From contig NZ_PGEX01000001.1 of assembly GCF_002797675.1 (NCBI RefSeq), forward strand, positions 1,426,001 through 1,490,000: 64,000 bases of DNA, given 5' to 3'. The translations under genes were made by a program, and so were the position numbers. Below are positions 1 through 8,203 of the stretch, in pieces (the stretch's first letter is position 1; every line of letters begins with the position of its first letter). Origin of the DNA: Hallerella succinigenes. GTDB taxonomy: Bacteria > Fibrobacterota > Fibrobacteria > Fibrobacterales > Fibrobacteraceae. Under the pieces are notes generated by a model, which was not told the DNA's origin, did no database searches, and saw nothing but the letters and a program-made list of their open reading frames with translations.

Positions 1-679
1 CATAAATATGATGTAAATCTCTTGTAGAAACTCTACCAGTATTCGTAATCTTGGAGATAGACAAGCCATTCCTATTAACCGCACAAGGAACACATACCTT
101 TTCTTGGGACAAGCCTCTGATATGTGTAGAATGACCACGCTTATGAGCCTTGCGTGGCATAGCAAATGTCTTACTCTTGCTATGATTGCCCTTGTACGAG
201 ATGGCGAAAAAAGTTTCGTCAGCCTCAATAATGCCGTCAAGGGTAACATCGTCTGCCATATTCTGAAGTGCATCCAAAATCTTGTGTCTCCAAAGGAATG
301 CGGTGTTTCTGTGAATCCCACAAGCAACAGCAGTCTTACGAATGGATAAGCCATTCATCATACAATCAATGTACTGCTCCCACACGGACAAGTCTTTTCT
401 TGTACCAGACACAATGGAGTTCGTAGCAATCACGAAGGACTTGCCACAATCCTTACATACATATCGCTGTGTGCCATCTTTACGATGACCATTGCGAACC
501 ACATGGATACAGCCACAAAGAGGGCATACACGACCATTTGCAAAGCGTTCCTTTGCTACGAAATCTTCAATATTCAAAGACTTTACAAAGGCAGGACTTA
601 AAAGCATTGTTTTAAGGCTTTCCTGCTCTGCGACAGTCAACTTACCGATAATATCTAATGCGTCTTTGATAGTAGGCAT
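1..679 (-). CDS. IS1595-family transposase, C-terminus beyond window
   Basis: This is the N-terminal part of a DDE transposase, with its 3' end off the left edge. The start is the ATG at 679, nine bases after GGAGG; a TTG at 685 sits too close to that site. A zinc-ribbon (CPLCG and CKDCG pairs) covers roughly residues 36-60. It is followed by a helix-turn-helix segment and the first catalytic Asp in the segment EADETFF. The same protein is complete at 26,138-27,175. The upstream leader is short and lies inside the element. The assignment to the IS1595 (ISXO2-like) family rests on the zinc-ribbon plus DDE layout and on the 8-bp target duplication of the other copy. Confidence 0.88.
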   Translation of the reverse strand, partial: MPTIKDALDIIGKLTVAEQESLKTMLLSPAFVKSLNIEDFVAKERFANGRVCPLCGCIHVVRNGHRKDGTQRYVCKDCGKSFVIATNSIVSGTRKDLSVWEQYIDCMMNGLSIRKTAVACGIHRNTAFLWRHKILDALQNMADDVTLDGIIEADETFFAISYKGNHSKSKTFAMPRKAHKRGHSTHIRGLSQEKVCVPCAVNRNGLSISKITNTGRVSTRDLHHIY

Positions 680-767
680 ATCCAATTACCTCCTTCGGTG
701 GTACTGTTTCTTACTATTATTATACGCTATTTCTCGTCAAAAATCAACCATTTGTTGTGACAGAGCC
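1..767 (-). mobile_element. IS1595-family element, partial copy cut by window edge
   Basis: Positions 1-767 match 26,497-27,263 of the complete element later in the window, with no difference found by eye. Only the transposase N-terminal part and one end are inside the window. The visible end reads GGCTCTGTCACAACAAA on the minus strand and stops at 767. The next 8 bases (768-775, TTCTAAAA) would be the target duplication, but the partner flank is outside the window. Whether this copy also carries lnu(C) cannot be seen here. Confidence 0.85.
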
Positions 768-2151
768 TTCTAAAATTTAATCGCCAAAAAAAACAGAAGA
801 AAAAGCCCATGTCAAAATTATACAAATCCATCTTCAATGTCAACGGCTGTTCAGTCGTCAAGCAGGAGCAAACCGACACCACGGTCACCATCACGGTAAG
901 ACTCACCAAGGGCAACGCCAGCAGGTGCGGCTGTTGTGGGCGAAAAGGGAAGCTCTACGACAACGGCCGGGAACAGAGGGTATGGCGGACGCTCGATCTC
1001 GGCACGAAGATGGGCTTCATCAGGATGGACACCTACAGGGTGAAGTGCAAGAAATGCGGCGTAAAAACGGTGAAGGTGCCGTGGGCAAGCCACAGGTCAG
1101 GCTTCACCGACGCCTTCGAGCAGCAGGTCGCATGGGCCGTATGCAGCATGTCGAAAAAGGCTGTCGCAAAGCAGCTACGCATCGCCTGGAATACCGTGGG
1201 GGAAATTGCCGACCGCGTATGGGATCGCCTGGACACAAGGCCGATCAAGGCAGGCTGCATCTTCAGGCGCATAGGCATCGACGAGACCAGCTACAAGAAA
1301 GGGCACAAGTACATAACGGTGGTAGTGGATCACGACAGGCGCTGCGTGATCTGGGTCCACGAGGGCTACGGGAAGGAGGTGCTGGACCTCTTCATGAGGG
1401 AACTCAGCGAAGAGCAGCGCAAGGGCGTGGAGCTTGTGACTTGTGACGGAGCCAAGTGGATAAGGTCAAGCATCGAGGAGTTCCTGCCCAATGCCGAACG
1501 GTGCGTGGACAGCTTCCATGTCGTACAGTGGGCGACAGAAGCCCTGGACAAGGTCCGTGTGGAAGCCTGGAAGGAGGCCCGCAAGGAAAACCGCAATCAG
1601 AAACGGGGCCGAGGCAGGCCCACGAAGGATAGCGTCCCGAAGGACCGCACCGCGGAGGGGATAAAGAACTCCAGGTACGCTCTGGGCAAGGCTCCAGAGA
1701 ACCTTAACGAAAGCCAGCAGAGAAAAATAGAACTCATAGCAAGCCGCTATCCGCGTCTCTACAGGGCATACCAGCTCAAGGAGGAACTGCGCATCATCCT
1801 GAAGATGGGCTATGACGATGCCAGGGAAAATCTGGACAGGTGGCTGTGGCGTGCAAGCCACTCACGCATCGGCTCAGTAAAGGATCTGTACGCAAAGATC
1901 AAGCGTAACTACGACGGAATCCTCAACACAATCAGGCTGGGCGTGTCAAACGCAAGGATCGAGGCGACGAACAACAAGATAAAGCTACTGATACGGACTG
2001 CCTATGGCTTCAGGAACATGAACAACATGCTGTCGCTGATAATGTTGAGCTGTTCCTATGTCGATGTAAAGATAGCCTACGAATGGGAATCGGAATCGAG
2101 AGAATCATCTAGCAAGGCTGCCTAAATGCTACCACACATATTGATGATGCC
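768..2151 (+). mobile_element. ISL3-type insertion sequence, left end not identified
   Basis: The transposase at 809-2125 defines this element. A plausible right end lies at 2128-2151, where the minus strand reads GGCATCATCAATATGTGTGG. I could not find its inverted partner in the 41 bases between the IS1595 copy and the transposase start. The left end was therefore either separated by the IS1595 insertion or the boundary guess is wrong. Both outer coordinates are approximate. Confidence 0.45.
809..2125 (+). CDS. ISL3-family transposase
   Basis: This is a 438-residue transposase. The N-terminal zinc-binding region has CGCCG near residue 40 and CKKCG near residue 80. An HTH region follows, then a DDE catalytic core with GIDETSYKKG near residue 155 and VTCDGAKW near residue 212. 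The C-terminal NARIEATNNKIK segment is typical of ISL3 transposases. Length and domain order fit the family. The ORF is intact. It starts only 41 bases from the end of the IS1595-type copy, so the element's own promoter and left repeat may have been displaced. Codon use is GC-rich compared with the AT-rich defence genes later in the window. Confidence 0.85.
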   Translation: MSKLYKSIFNVNGCSVVKQEQTDTTVTITVRLTKGNASRCGCCGRKGKLYDNGREQRVWRTLDLGTKMGFIRMDTYRVKCKKCGVKTVKVPWASHRSGFTDAFEQQVAWAVCSMSKKAVAKQLRIAWNTVGEIADRVWDRLDTRPIKAGCIFRRIGIDETSYKKGHKYITVVVDHDRRCVIWVHEGYGKEVLDLFMRELSEEQRKGVELVTCDGAKWIRSSIEEFLPNAERCVDSFHVVQWATEALDKVRVEAWKEARKENRNQKRGRGRPTKDSVPKDRTAEGIKNSRYALGKAPENLNESQQRKIELIASRYPRLYRAYQLKEELRIILKMGYDDARENLDRWLWRASHSRIGSVKDLYAKIKRNYDGILNTIRLGVSNARIEATNNKIKLLIRTAYGFRNMNNMLSLIMLSCSYVDVKIAYEWESESRESSSKAA

Positions 2152-2164
2152 TCATTTTTAAAGC

Positions 2165-2198
2165 AAAAAATAGCCGGGAAAAAAGCCCAGCTATTTTT
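2165..2198 (-). terminator. Terminator of metY
   Basis: An AAAAATAGC arm and a GCTATTTTT arm flank a CGGG/CCC inner stem with one bulge. The minus-strand reading ends in a T run. It lies directly after the metY stop and could also act on the plus strand, after the ISL3 transposase. Confidence 0.7.
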
Positions 2199-2214
2199 CA
2201 AAACTGTGAACAAA

Positions 2215-3498
2215 TTAAATCTGTTCGAAAGCTTGTTGAATATCCGCGATGATATCGTCTGCATTTTCGATGCCGACGGAAAGACGGATCAGGTCCGGAC
2301 GAATGCCTGCTTCCATGAGCTGTTCATCAGAAAGCTGACGGTGGGTGTGGCTTGCAGGGTGAAGCACGCAGCTACGCGCATCGGCTACGTGAGTTACGAT
2401 GGCGATGAACTTGAGAGAATCCATAAATTTGATGGATTCTTCACGACCACCCTTGATGCCAAAGGCCATTACGCCGCAAGGAATCCCTCCCTTGAACTGC
2501 TTCTGGGCAAGAGCGTGTTCCGGATTGCTTTCGAGGCCGGCAAAGTTCACCCAGGCAACCTTCGGATGGTTTTCGAGGAACTTGGCAACCTTCAAAGCGT
2601 TTTCGCAATGCTTTGGCATACGGAGAGCGAGAGTTTCGATACCCATATTCAGAAGGAATGCGTTCTGCGGAGACTGGATGCTGCCGAAGTCGCGCATGAG
2701 CTGAGCCGTCGCCTTCACAATGTAAGCCTTCTTGCCGAAAGCCTTGCTGTATGCGAGGCCGTGGTAAGACGGATCCGGTTCAGTCAATCCCGGGAACTTG
2801 TCGTGATGAGCTTCCCAGTCAAAATTACCGCTATCGATGATAGCGCCGCCGACGGTCATGGCGTGACCATCGAGATACTTGGTGGTGGAGTGCGTTACAA
2901 TGTCTGCGCCATACTGGAACGGCTTGCAGAGAACCGGAGTGGCGAACGTGTTGTCTATGATGAACGGAACGCCGTGCTTATGAGCTATATCCGCAAACTT
3001 CTTGATGTCCGTGATATGGCAGGTCGGGTTAGAAATCGTTTCGCCGAAGAAAGCCTTGGTGTTCGGGCGGAAAGCTTTGCCGATTTCTTCTTCGCTAGCG
3101 TTCGGATCGACGAATGTAACTTCGATGCCGAGTTTTTTCATGGTCACTGCAAAAAGGTTGTAAGTACCACCGTAGATAGTGGAAGAGCTTACGAAGTGAT
3201 CGCCACTTTCGCAAATGTTGAAAATGGCGAAAAAGTTTGCAGCTTGACCTGAGCTCGTGAGCATGCCTGCGACACCGCCTTCGAGTTCCGTGATCTTTGC
3301 AGCGACGAAATCGTTTGTCGGGTTCTGGAGCCGAGTGTAGAAGTAACCATCCGCCTTGAGGTCGAACAGGTCGGCCATCTGATCGCTTGTGTCGTACTTG
3401 AAAGTGGTGCTCTGGTAAATCGGGAGAATACGCGGTTCACCCTTCTTCGGTTTCCAGCCACCTTGAACACATACGGTTTGGTCATCAAGATTCTGCAT
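2215..3498 (-). CDS. metY: O-acetylhomoserine sulfhydrylase (Cys/Met metabolism PLP enzyme)
   Basis: A 427-residue cytosolic PLP enzyme that makes homocysteine from O-acetylhomoserine and sulfide. The PLP-binding lysine lies in [11 protein letters not shown]. Other family marks are [10 protein letters not shown] near residue 55, SSGQAA near residue 85, and [10 protein letters not shown] at the C-terminus. Length matches the MetY/Met17 group rather than cystathionine synthases. The ATG at 3498 is chosen over 3519 because AAGGAAG sits eight bases before it. The gene is followed by a terminator at 2165-2198 and preceded by an inverted repeat (3533-3561). ahcY, which regenerates homocysteine from S-adenosylhomocysteine, is about 27 kb away in the same window. 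Cystathionine gamma-synthase is a less likely alternative. Confidence 0.9.
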   Translation of the reverse strand: MQNLDDQTVCVQGGWKPKKGEPRILPIYQSTTFKYDTSDQMADLFDLKADGYFYTRLQNPTNDFVAAKITELEGGVAGMLTSSGQAANFFAIFNICESGDHFVSSSTIYGGTYNLFAVTMKKLGIEVTFVDPNASEEEIGKAFRPNTKAFFGETISNPTCHITDIKKFADIAHKHGVPFIIDNTFATPVLCKPFQYGADIVTHSTTKYLDGHAMTVGGAIIDSGNFDWEAHHDKFPGLTEPDPSYHGLAYSKAFGKKAYIVKATAQLMRDFGSIQSPQNAFLLNMGIETLALRMPKHCENALKVAKFLENHPKVAWVNFAGLESNPEHALAQKQFKGGIPCGVMAFGIKGGREESIKFMDSLKFIAIVTHVADARSCVLHPASHTHRQLSDEQLMEAGIRPDLIRLSVGIENADDIIADIQQAFEQI

Positions 3499-3532
3499 GT
3501 CAGATACTTCCTTTTGCATAGATGTAAATTTA

Positions 3533-3561
3533 CGCTATAGATAGAATTTATCTATTTAGCG
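3533..3561. promoter_or_regulatory. Inverted repeat upstream of metY
   Basis: CGCTA-TAGATA and TATCTA-TAGCG arms pair with a two-base bulge around a five-base spacer. No strong T run follows on either side, so an operator or leader hairpin for metY is more likely than a terminator of the Fic gene. The function is inferred from position only. Confidence 0.4.
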
Positions 3562-3595
3562 AGGCTTTTCTATTAAAAATCTAGCAAAGTGTGGG

Positions 3596-4549
3596 TTATT
3601 TGTTCAAGAGGTAACGTGTACTGCGCCCGCGTCCGTTGGACTTGAGAAGCACCTTCTTTTGAACGAGACCGTTTAAGTCCCGCAAAGCGGAATCGTGCGA
3701 AATTTCGGCAAGGCTTGCCCATTCCGAAGAAGAAATCGGATGTTTCGGATTTTTGCGCAGCTGCCCGACGAGTTTCTGTTCGCGTTCGCTCAAAGCGATT
3801 CCGCTAATCGAAAGCTGCTGTTTGGTATCTTCAAACTGCGTTGTCATTTTTTGAGAAGTTTTGGCGAGCGCTTCCTGCATTTTTTCTAGGAACCAAAGGA
3901 TCCAACTGGTGATTTCCCCATTCGAAGTCTGTGCTTTGTATAGGGCTTCAAAATAAGAATCCTTATTTTCGAGAAGAGTTTCGTTAAAAGTGTAATAGCA
4001 ACGAGAAGTGTTTTCACTTTGTGCAAGGAGCATTTCGGAAAGCAGTCGCGCCAAGGCTCCATTCCCGGAATCAAAAGGACGGATTGTGACAAAGTGAAAA
4101 TGGACAATTGCCGCCTTTAACACAGAATCAGTCGAATCTTCGTTAAAGTATTGGATAAACTTTGCGACTTCACGCGGAATGCGTTCGCTTGAAACGCCTT
4201 TGAATCCGCGGAGAATCTGGGAATGATAAAGTTCGCCGCTTTCTCGAAAATGTCCGCCTCCCGGAACGAGCGAAGCGTGCAAGGCGAGCAAACGCTTTTC
4301 GGTCATCGGCAAGGAATAGTTGCGCACCGCGGATTTGAAAACTCCGGGAACTTCGAAGCGGCCATCGATTCGAACGAGTGCCTCGAAATCCTTTTGACTC
4401 AAGGATTCGGCGAGTTCTTTTGAAGCGGCAAAGGAAGCTTTTCCCTGGAGCAGGCCCTGTAAAAATCTCACTTGGCAAAGCGGATTAATAATCTTAGAAC
4501 GGAGATATCTGAAGTTCGTCCAGTCGGGATATTGATGAATAAAAAGCAT
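3596..4549 (-). CDS. Fic-domain protein with degenerate catalytic motif
   Basis: A 317-residue protein with the layout of DUF4172-Fic proteins. The N-terminus HQYPDWTNFRY matches the DUF4172 opening. The Fic core comes next, then a C-terminal winged-helix-like region (about residues 225-315) containing the SEWASLAEIS and RDLNGLVQKK segments. Active Fic enzymes transfer AMP or similar groups and use an HPFxxGNGR loop. Here the loop, near residue 156, reads IRPFDSGNGALAR. The catalytic His is Arg (codon CGT) and the nucleotide-binding Arg after GNG is Ala. Fic chemistry is therefore unlikely, while DNA binding through the C-terminal domain remains possible. The ORF has no stop or frameshift. 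A palindrome sits just upstream (4592-4606), which would suit autoregulation. Confidence 0.75.
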   Translation of the reverse strand: MLFIHQYPDWTNFRYLRSKIINPLCQVRFLQGLLQGKASFAASKELAESLSQKDFEALVRIDGRFEVPGVFKSAVRNYSLPMTEKRLLALHASLVPGGGHFRESGELYHSQILRGFKGVSSERIPREVAKFIQYFNEDSTDSVLKAAIVHFHFVTIRPFDSGNGALARLLSEMLLAQSENTSRCYYTFNETLLENKDSYFEALYKAQTSNGEITSWILWFLEKMQEALAKTSQKMTTQFEDTKQQLSISGIALSEREQKLVGQLRKNPKHPISSSEWASLAEISHDSALRDLNGLVQKKVLLKSNGRGRSTRYLLNK

Positions 4550-4591
4550 ATCTGTAATATAGAATAGGAAATTGCGTATGTCATCTAATTA

Positions 4592-4606
4592 ACGCATAAT
4601 TTGCGT
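4592..4606. promoter_or_regulatory. Palindrome ACGCA-N5-TGCGT upstream of fic-like gene
   Basis: A perfect 5-bp inverted repeat with spacer TAATT lies 43-57 bases before the Fic-like start. A lone TGCGT half-site lies at 4573-4577. The same palindrome with a different spacer is at 4761-4775. Operator function is inferred from the repetition and position. Confidence 0.4.
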
Positions 4607-4760
4607 AGAAATTAAAAAAGGAAAAGACGTCTGTAATTGATAGGTGGATTTAATTGAATAACTTTACAGAGGAGAGGAAGATTTTGAGCAAATTAGACTC
4701 ATTAAACATTGTTGTTTTTTTTATTTATTTAATTAAAAATCAATGGTTTAGATATAAATA

Positions 4761-4775
4761 ACGCAAAATATGCGT
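4761..4775. promoter_or_regulatory. Palindrome ACGCA-N5-TGCGT upstream of aldolase gene
   Basis: This is the second copy of the perfect inverted repeat, with spacer AAATA, about 100 bases before the aldolase start. It shares its half-site with 4592-4606 and with the ahcY leader repeat at 30,169-30,196. Confidence 0.4.
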
Positions 4776-4877
4776 ATAAAATAAGGGTTTTAAAGAAAGT
4801 TTTGATTTTACCGTTGGATTCGCCAAAAACGAATGCTAACTTATGAAAAAAACGTTTAGTGAAAAAAGGAATACAAA

Positions 4878-5828
4878 ATGTACTACCCATCTATTAAAGT
4901 TCTCGACTGCACCATCCGCGATGGTGGCCTTGTCAACAAGCACGACTTTAGCTTGGAATTCGTCCGTCGTCTTTTCCAGCTTCTCACCGCTGCAGGCGTC
5001 GACTATATGGAAATGGGTTATAAGAACTCTCCGGAACTCTTCGACGCGAAGGAATACGGTCCGTGGAAGTTCTGCGAAGACGATCTTCTTTGGAAGGTGC
5101 GTGACGGAATCGATAGCAACCTCAAGATGGCTGTGATGGCTGACGTAGGCCGTGTGAATCTCGCCGCTATCAAGCCGGCTTCCGAATCCCCGTACCAGAT
5201 GTTCCGCGTGGCAAGCTACGTGAAGAACATCGACAAGGGTATCGAACTTGTCAATACATTCCACGATATGGGCTATGAAACGACTTTGAACATCATGGCC
5301 GTAAGCCGAGACCGAGGTCCGGAACTCGACGAAGCTCTCGACCAGGTGGAAAACGAATGCAAGGCAGACGTCCTTTACCTCGTGGATTCCTTCGGTCACT
5401 TCTACCAGGAAGATATCGACCAGTGCATCAATCGCTATCGTCAGCATGTGAAGTCGAAGAAGTTCGGTTTCCATGGTCACAACAACCAGCAGCTCGCTTT
5501 CAGCAACACGATCCAGGCTGTCATCGACCACGTCGATTACCTCGACTGTACAGTCACCGGCATGGGCCGCGGCGCTGGTAACTGTACCACGGAACTTCTC
5601 CTCTCCTTCCTCAAGAATCCGAAGTTCGACGTTCGCCCGATTCTCGAAGCGATTACCGAACTCTTCGTTCCGCTCCGTCAAAAATACGAATGGGGCTACA
5701 TCATTCCGCAGATGATCACCGGTTCCTTGAATCTTCATCCGTCGTCCGCTATTGAATTCCGCAAGGGTGCAGAAAAGGATAACTACCGCAAGTTCTACGA
5801 AATGATGCAGAACGAAATCAACATTTAA
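4878..5828 (+). CDS. DRE-TIM metallolyase / aldolase-domain protein
   Basis: A 316-residue HMGL-like TIM-barrel protein. The N-terminal LDCTIRDGG motif supplies the metal- and substrate-binding residues of the DRE-TIM superfamily (citramalate and isopropylmalate synthases, HMG-CoA lyase, 4-hydroxy-2-oxovalerate aldolases). The second metal site is the GFHGHNN segment near residue 197, and GMGRGAGN near residue 230 is a typical late barrel loop. At this length it lacks the C-terminal regulatory domain of isopropylmalate synthase, which points to an aldolase-like member. The substrate cannot be assigned. The start follows AAAAGGAATACAAA. The gene stands alone, with a strong terminator after it and a palindrome-bearing promoter region before it. 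Confidence 0.75.
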   Translation: MYYPSIKVLDCTIRDGGLVNKHDFSLEFVRRLFQLLTAAGVDYMEMGYKNSPELFDAKEYGPWKFCEDDLLWKVRDGIDSNLKMAVMADVGRVNLAAIKPASESPYQMFRVASYVKNIDKGIELVNTFHDMGYETTLNIMAVSRDRGPELDEALDQVENECKADVLYLVDSFGHFYQEDIDQCINRYRQHVKSKKFGFHGHNNQQLAFSNTIQAVIDHVDYLDCTVTGMGRGAGNCTTELLLSFLKNPKFDVRPILEAITELFVPLRQKYEWGYIIPQMITGSLNLHPSSAIEFRKGAEKDNYRKFYEMMQNEINI

Positions 5829-5860
5829 GCCTTTTAGCTTTTATGGATAACTGACTTCCA

Positions 5861-5890
5861 AATGCCGGGCAGCACTGCCCGGCATTTTCT
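5861..5890 (+). terminator. Rho-independent terminator after aldolase
   Basis: AATGCCGGGCA pairs perfectly with TGCCCGGCATT around a short loop and is followed by TTCT. It lies 33 bases after the stop. Confidence 0.85.
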
Positions 5891-5902
5891 ATCTTTTGCG
5901 CT

Positions 5903-7087
5903 GTGAACGAAAAAGCTTATTTCCCTGCGATTGACGGTCTGCGCCTTTTGGCATCGATCAATATTGTGATGCTGCACTTGGCGTCGTCTTCGGCTCTTGG
6001 CTATATGTCGAACTGGGGATACGTTTTTCCGATTATTACGGCGCCTGCGTTTGCGGCGGGCCTTTTCTTTATTCTCGCAGGATTTTTGTTCGCTTCCAAG
6101 TTCAACGATCCGGACCGTCGGATGCCTGTGATTCCGTTCATGTTTGCGCGCATTGCAAAGCTTTACCGTTGCCACTTTGTAATGACGCTTTTGATGTTTG
6201 CCGCCACTCTTTTTAAGCTGAGTCATTGGACGCATATCCCCGCCTGGGGAGAATGGATGGATTGCATTTCGACGGGTCTTGGGAACATGTTCCATCCGAT
6301 CCGTTCTTTAGTTATGCACCTGACTTTGACGTGGTCGCTCTTTCCTCAGCAGGGAATGAAACTGAATGAACCGAGCTGGTCGCTCACCGCATTCTTCATT
6401 TGCTATGCGATTACGCCTTTCTGTGCGCGTCAATTGGCGAAGATTTCTGACAAGAAAACGCTCTGGATTTTGTGCGGTCTTGTATTTTTGCCGGGAATTG
6501 CTTGGGGTATTTTCTTTGAACGTGCGGGATTCCTTGGGGAACTTCCGCTGCTCGGAAATTTTGCGAACTACGATTTGCGTTATCAGTATTTTCACATGTT
6601 CCCGCTGGTGCGCATTTTCGAATACCTCTTTGGCATGATTCTCTTCCGGTTGTACCGCTCGGGTGCATTCGACTTTTTGCAGAAGAATTACCTCGCCGGC
6701 ATTTTGCAGATTTTCCTTCTTGTTATTTTGTATGTAAGCCTCTTTACGATGAAATCGAATTCCGTCGCCTGGAATTTCATTTGTCATCACACGGTGGCCG
6801 TAATGATCTACGGCGGACTGATCATTAGCATCACGACTTCCAAAGGCTGGCTCTGCAAAATTTTCTGCGTCCCGATCATCCGTTCTGTCGGTCGTGCTTC
6901 TTTCTATCCGTATTTGATTCATCTTCCGTTGATTACGATCGCCTGGTCGTTCTGCAACATGAACAAGCCTCTTTCGACGGTCGTATTCCTTGTCTTTATC
7001 TATACGATTAGCACCTTGTACCAAAAGCATAAAGATCATCTGCATCGCTTGAAAAAGCAGGCGCATTCTCTTCCGCCGCAGAAATAA
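5903..7087 (+). CDS. Membrane acyltransferase, acyltransferase-3 (OafA/YrhL) family
   Basis: A 394-residue integral membrane protein. The N-terminal segment FPAIDGLRLLASINIVMLH matches the acyltransferase-3 signature, with the catalytic-type His in VMLH. About ten hydrophobic segments follow. The NEPSWSLTAFFICY stretch near residue 155 corresponds to the conserved family segment around the second loop. Members O-acetylate surface polysaccharides, peptidoglycan or lipids using acyl-CoA. The substrate is unknown here. The start is a GTG at 5903, right after the previous gene's terminator, with no clear ribosome-binding site. The C-terminus is Lys/His-rich and cytosolic. No glycosyltransferase or other polysaccharide gene is adjacent. 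Confidence 0.8.
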   Translation: MNEKAYFPAIDGLRLLASINIVMLHLASSSALGYMSNWGYVFPIITAPAFAAGLFFILAGFLFASKFNDPDRRMPVIPFMFARIAKLYRCHFVMTLLMFAATLFKLSHWTHIPAWGEWMDCISTGLGNMFHPIRSLVMHLTLTWSLFPQQGMKLNEPSWSLTAFFICYAITPFCARQLAKISDKKTLWILCGLVFLPGIAWGIFFERAGFLGELPLLGNFANYDLRYQYFHMFPLVRIFEYLFGMILFRLYRSGAFDFLQKNYLAGILQIFLLVILYVSLFTMKSNSVAWNFICHHTVAVMIYGGLIISITTSKGWLCKIFCVPIIRSVGRASFYPYLIHLPLITIAWSFCNMNKPLSTVVFLVFIYTISTLYQKHKDHLHRLKKQAHSLPPQK

Positions 7088-7281
7088 GAAAAAAATCCAA
7101 AAAATTTTCAAAATTTTGAAATTTTGCAAGTTGTTGATTTCAAACTGTTTGCAAAATCTGTACTCCGTTTATCCACATTTGACAGTTCCAAACTGTGAGT
7201 TTCCTCACTTGAGAAAACGGGAATATGTGAACTATTTTTTTTCGCGGGTCATGGAGAGTAAGACTCTTCGGGAAGGTTTGA

Positions 7282-8082
7282 ATGAGGGAATTTAGTTTTT
7301 TACTTGCAGTCGTTTTGACGACACTGGCCGTGATTTCTTGTGCAGGCGAGAATGCGGTGAGCGGCGAAAGAACGATTACGGTGGAAGAAAATTCTCCGGT
7401 TGCTGCGCTTAGCTCTTCAAAGTTTTTTTACCACGCAAAGAGCGCGTACGAGATAGACATGGAGAAGTCGATGCTCGTCACGTATGAACCTGTCTGCAGG
7501 GAGCAGGGGGATTCTCTTTACTGGTCTTTGAAGGGTGAAAAGCGCATAGCGACATACAAGTTCCACAGCCAGCAGAAAAAAGTGAGTTTGGACTTTGGCA
7601 AGGAAAAGCATTCCTTGCATTACGAAGGAAATGTTTTCCCGTTCGGCAAGTGGAAGGATACCGCTTCGACAGACGGTGTCGTGAAAGGCTTTGCCTTGGA
7701 CGATGCAGGCGTGATTTCCCGTTCGAGTTTCTTTGAAACCTCTTGTGCGATTTCCAATTTGAAGAGCTTCCGCTTTTTTGAAACCTTCTTTGGCGATGGG
7801 AATTTCACAGCGGAAGATTGCGAGGTGGCAATTTCTTCCCACGGCTATGCGGTAAAGGTGGAAAATGTCGTAGAAAATGAAATCGATATTTTGGTTTTGA
7901 AAGATAAAGAACGTTGTGCCCTTTCGCTTTCTCCCCGTTTTGCGGTAAACAAGTCCGATTGCGAAGCCGCCTATGCGGAATATAAACAGGGAAATGGCGG
8001 TGAAGCGTTTTCTTTTGAGGATTACAATCTTGAAATTTCCGGTGATACGGAATGCTTTGTGAATCTGATGAAGTCTCTATAG
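7282..8082 (+). CDS. Hypothetical lipoprotein
   Basis: A 266-residue protein with an N-terminal signal and a lipobox around AVISC (Cys about residue 20), so an exported lipid-anchored protein is expected. The mature part has several Cys residues (CREQGD, TSCAIS, AEDCEV, KERCALS, KSDCEAA, DTECFV) that could form disulfides. I recognise no enzymatic domain. It sits in the same direction as secA but is separated from it by a terminator-like hairpin at 8116-8155, so it is probably monocistronic. The 190-base upstream gap is AT-rich and has an exact TTATCCACA near 7169. Nothing else there looks functional. Confidence 0.65.
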   Translation: MREFSFLLAVVLTTLAVISCAGENAVSGERTITVEENSPVAALSSSKFFYHAKSAYEIDMEKSMLVTYEPVCREQGDSLYWSLKGEKRIATYKFHSQQKKVSLDFGKEKHSLHYEGNVFPFGKWKDTASTDGVVKGFALDDAGVISRSSFFETSCAISNLKSFRFFETFFGDGNFTAEDCEVAISSHGYAVKVENVVENEIDILVLKDKERCALSLSPRFAVNKSDCEAAYAEYKQGNGGEAFSFEDYNLEISGDTECFVNLMKSL

Positions 8083-8115
8083 TCCGCATGAAGGTTAATT
8101 TTTGAAAACGGCTTG

Positions 8116-8155
8116 AAAAGGTGGCTGAAACCGGTGAATGGTAGGTCGCCTTTTT
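8116..8155 (+). terminator. Terminator between lipoprotein gene and secA
   Basis: AAAAGGTGGC pairs with GTCGCCTTTT (two G-T wobbles) and is followed by a T-rich tract. It lies 34 bases after the lipoprotein stop. Confidence 0.65.
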
Positions 8156-8203
8156 CGTTTTTGTTAAATTTGAACGGTAATTTCAAAAAGGATTTGAACA
8201 TCT

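Larger units (their letters stand above)
4550..4877. other. Divergent intergenic region between fic-like gene and aldolase
   Basis: A 328-base AT-rich region between two divergent genes. It contains two ACGCA-N5-TGCGT palindromes. I see no open frame with a ribosome-binding site, no tRNA and no terminator hairpin. It presumably holds both promoters. Confidence 0.6.

Noticed and set aside
2206-3252. 348-codon open frame on the plus strand opposite metY
   Set aside because: Antisense shadow of metY; PLP enzyme motifs lie on the minus strand.
7169-7177. Exact TTATCCACA, also near 33,800
   Set aside because: Isolated DnaA-box matches are expected by chance at about this rate and lack clustering or origin context.
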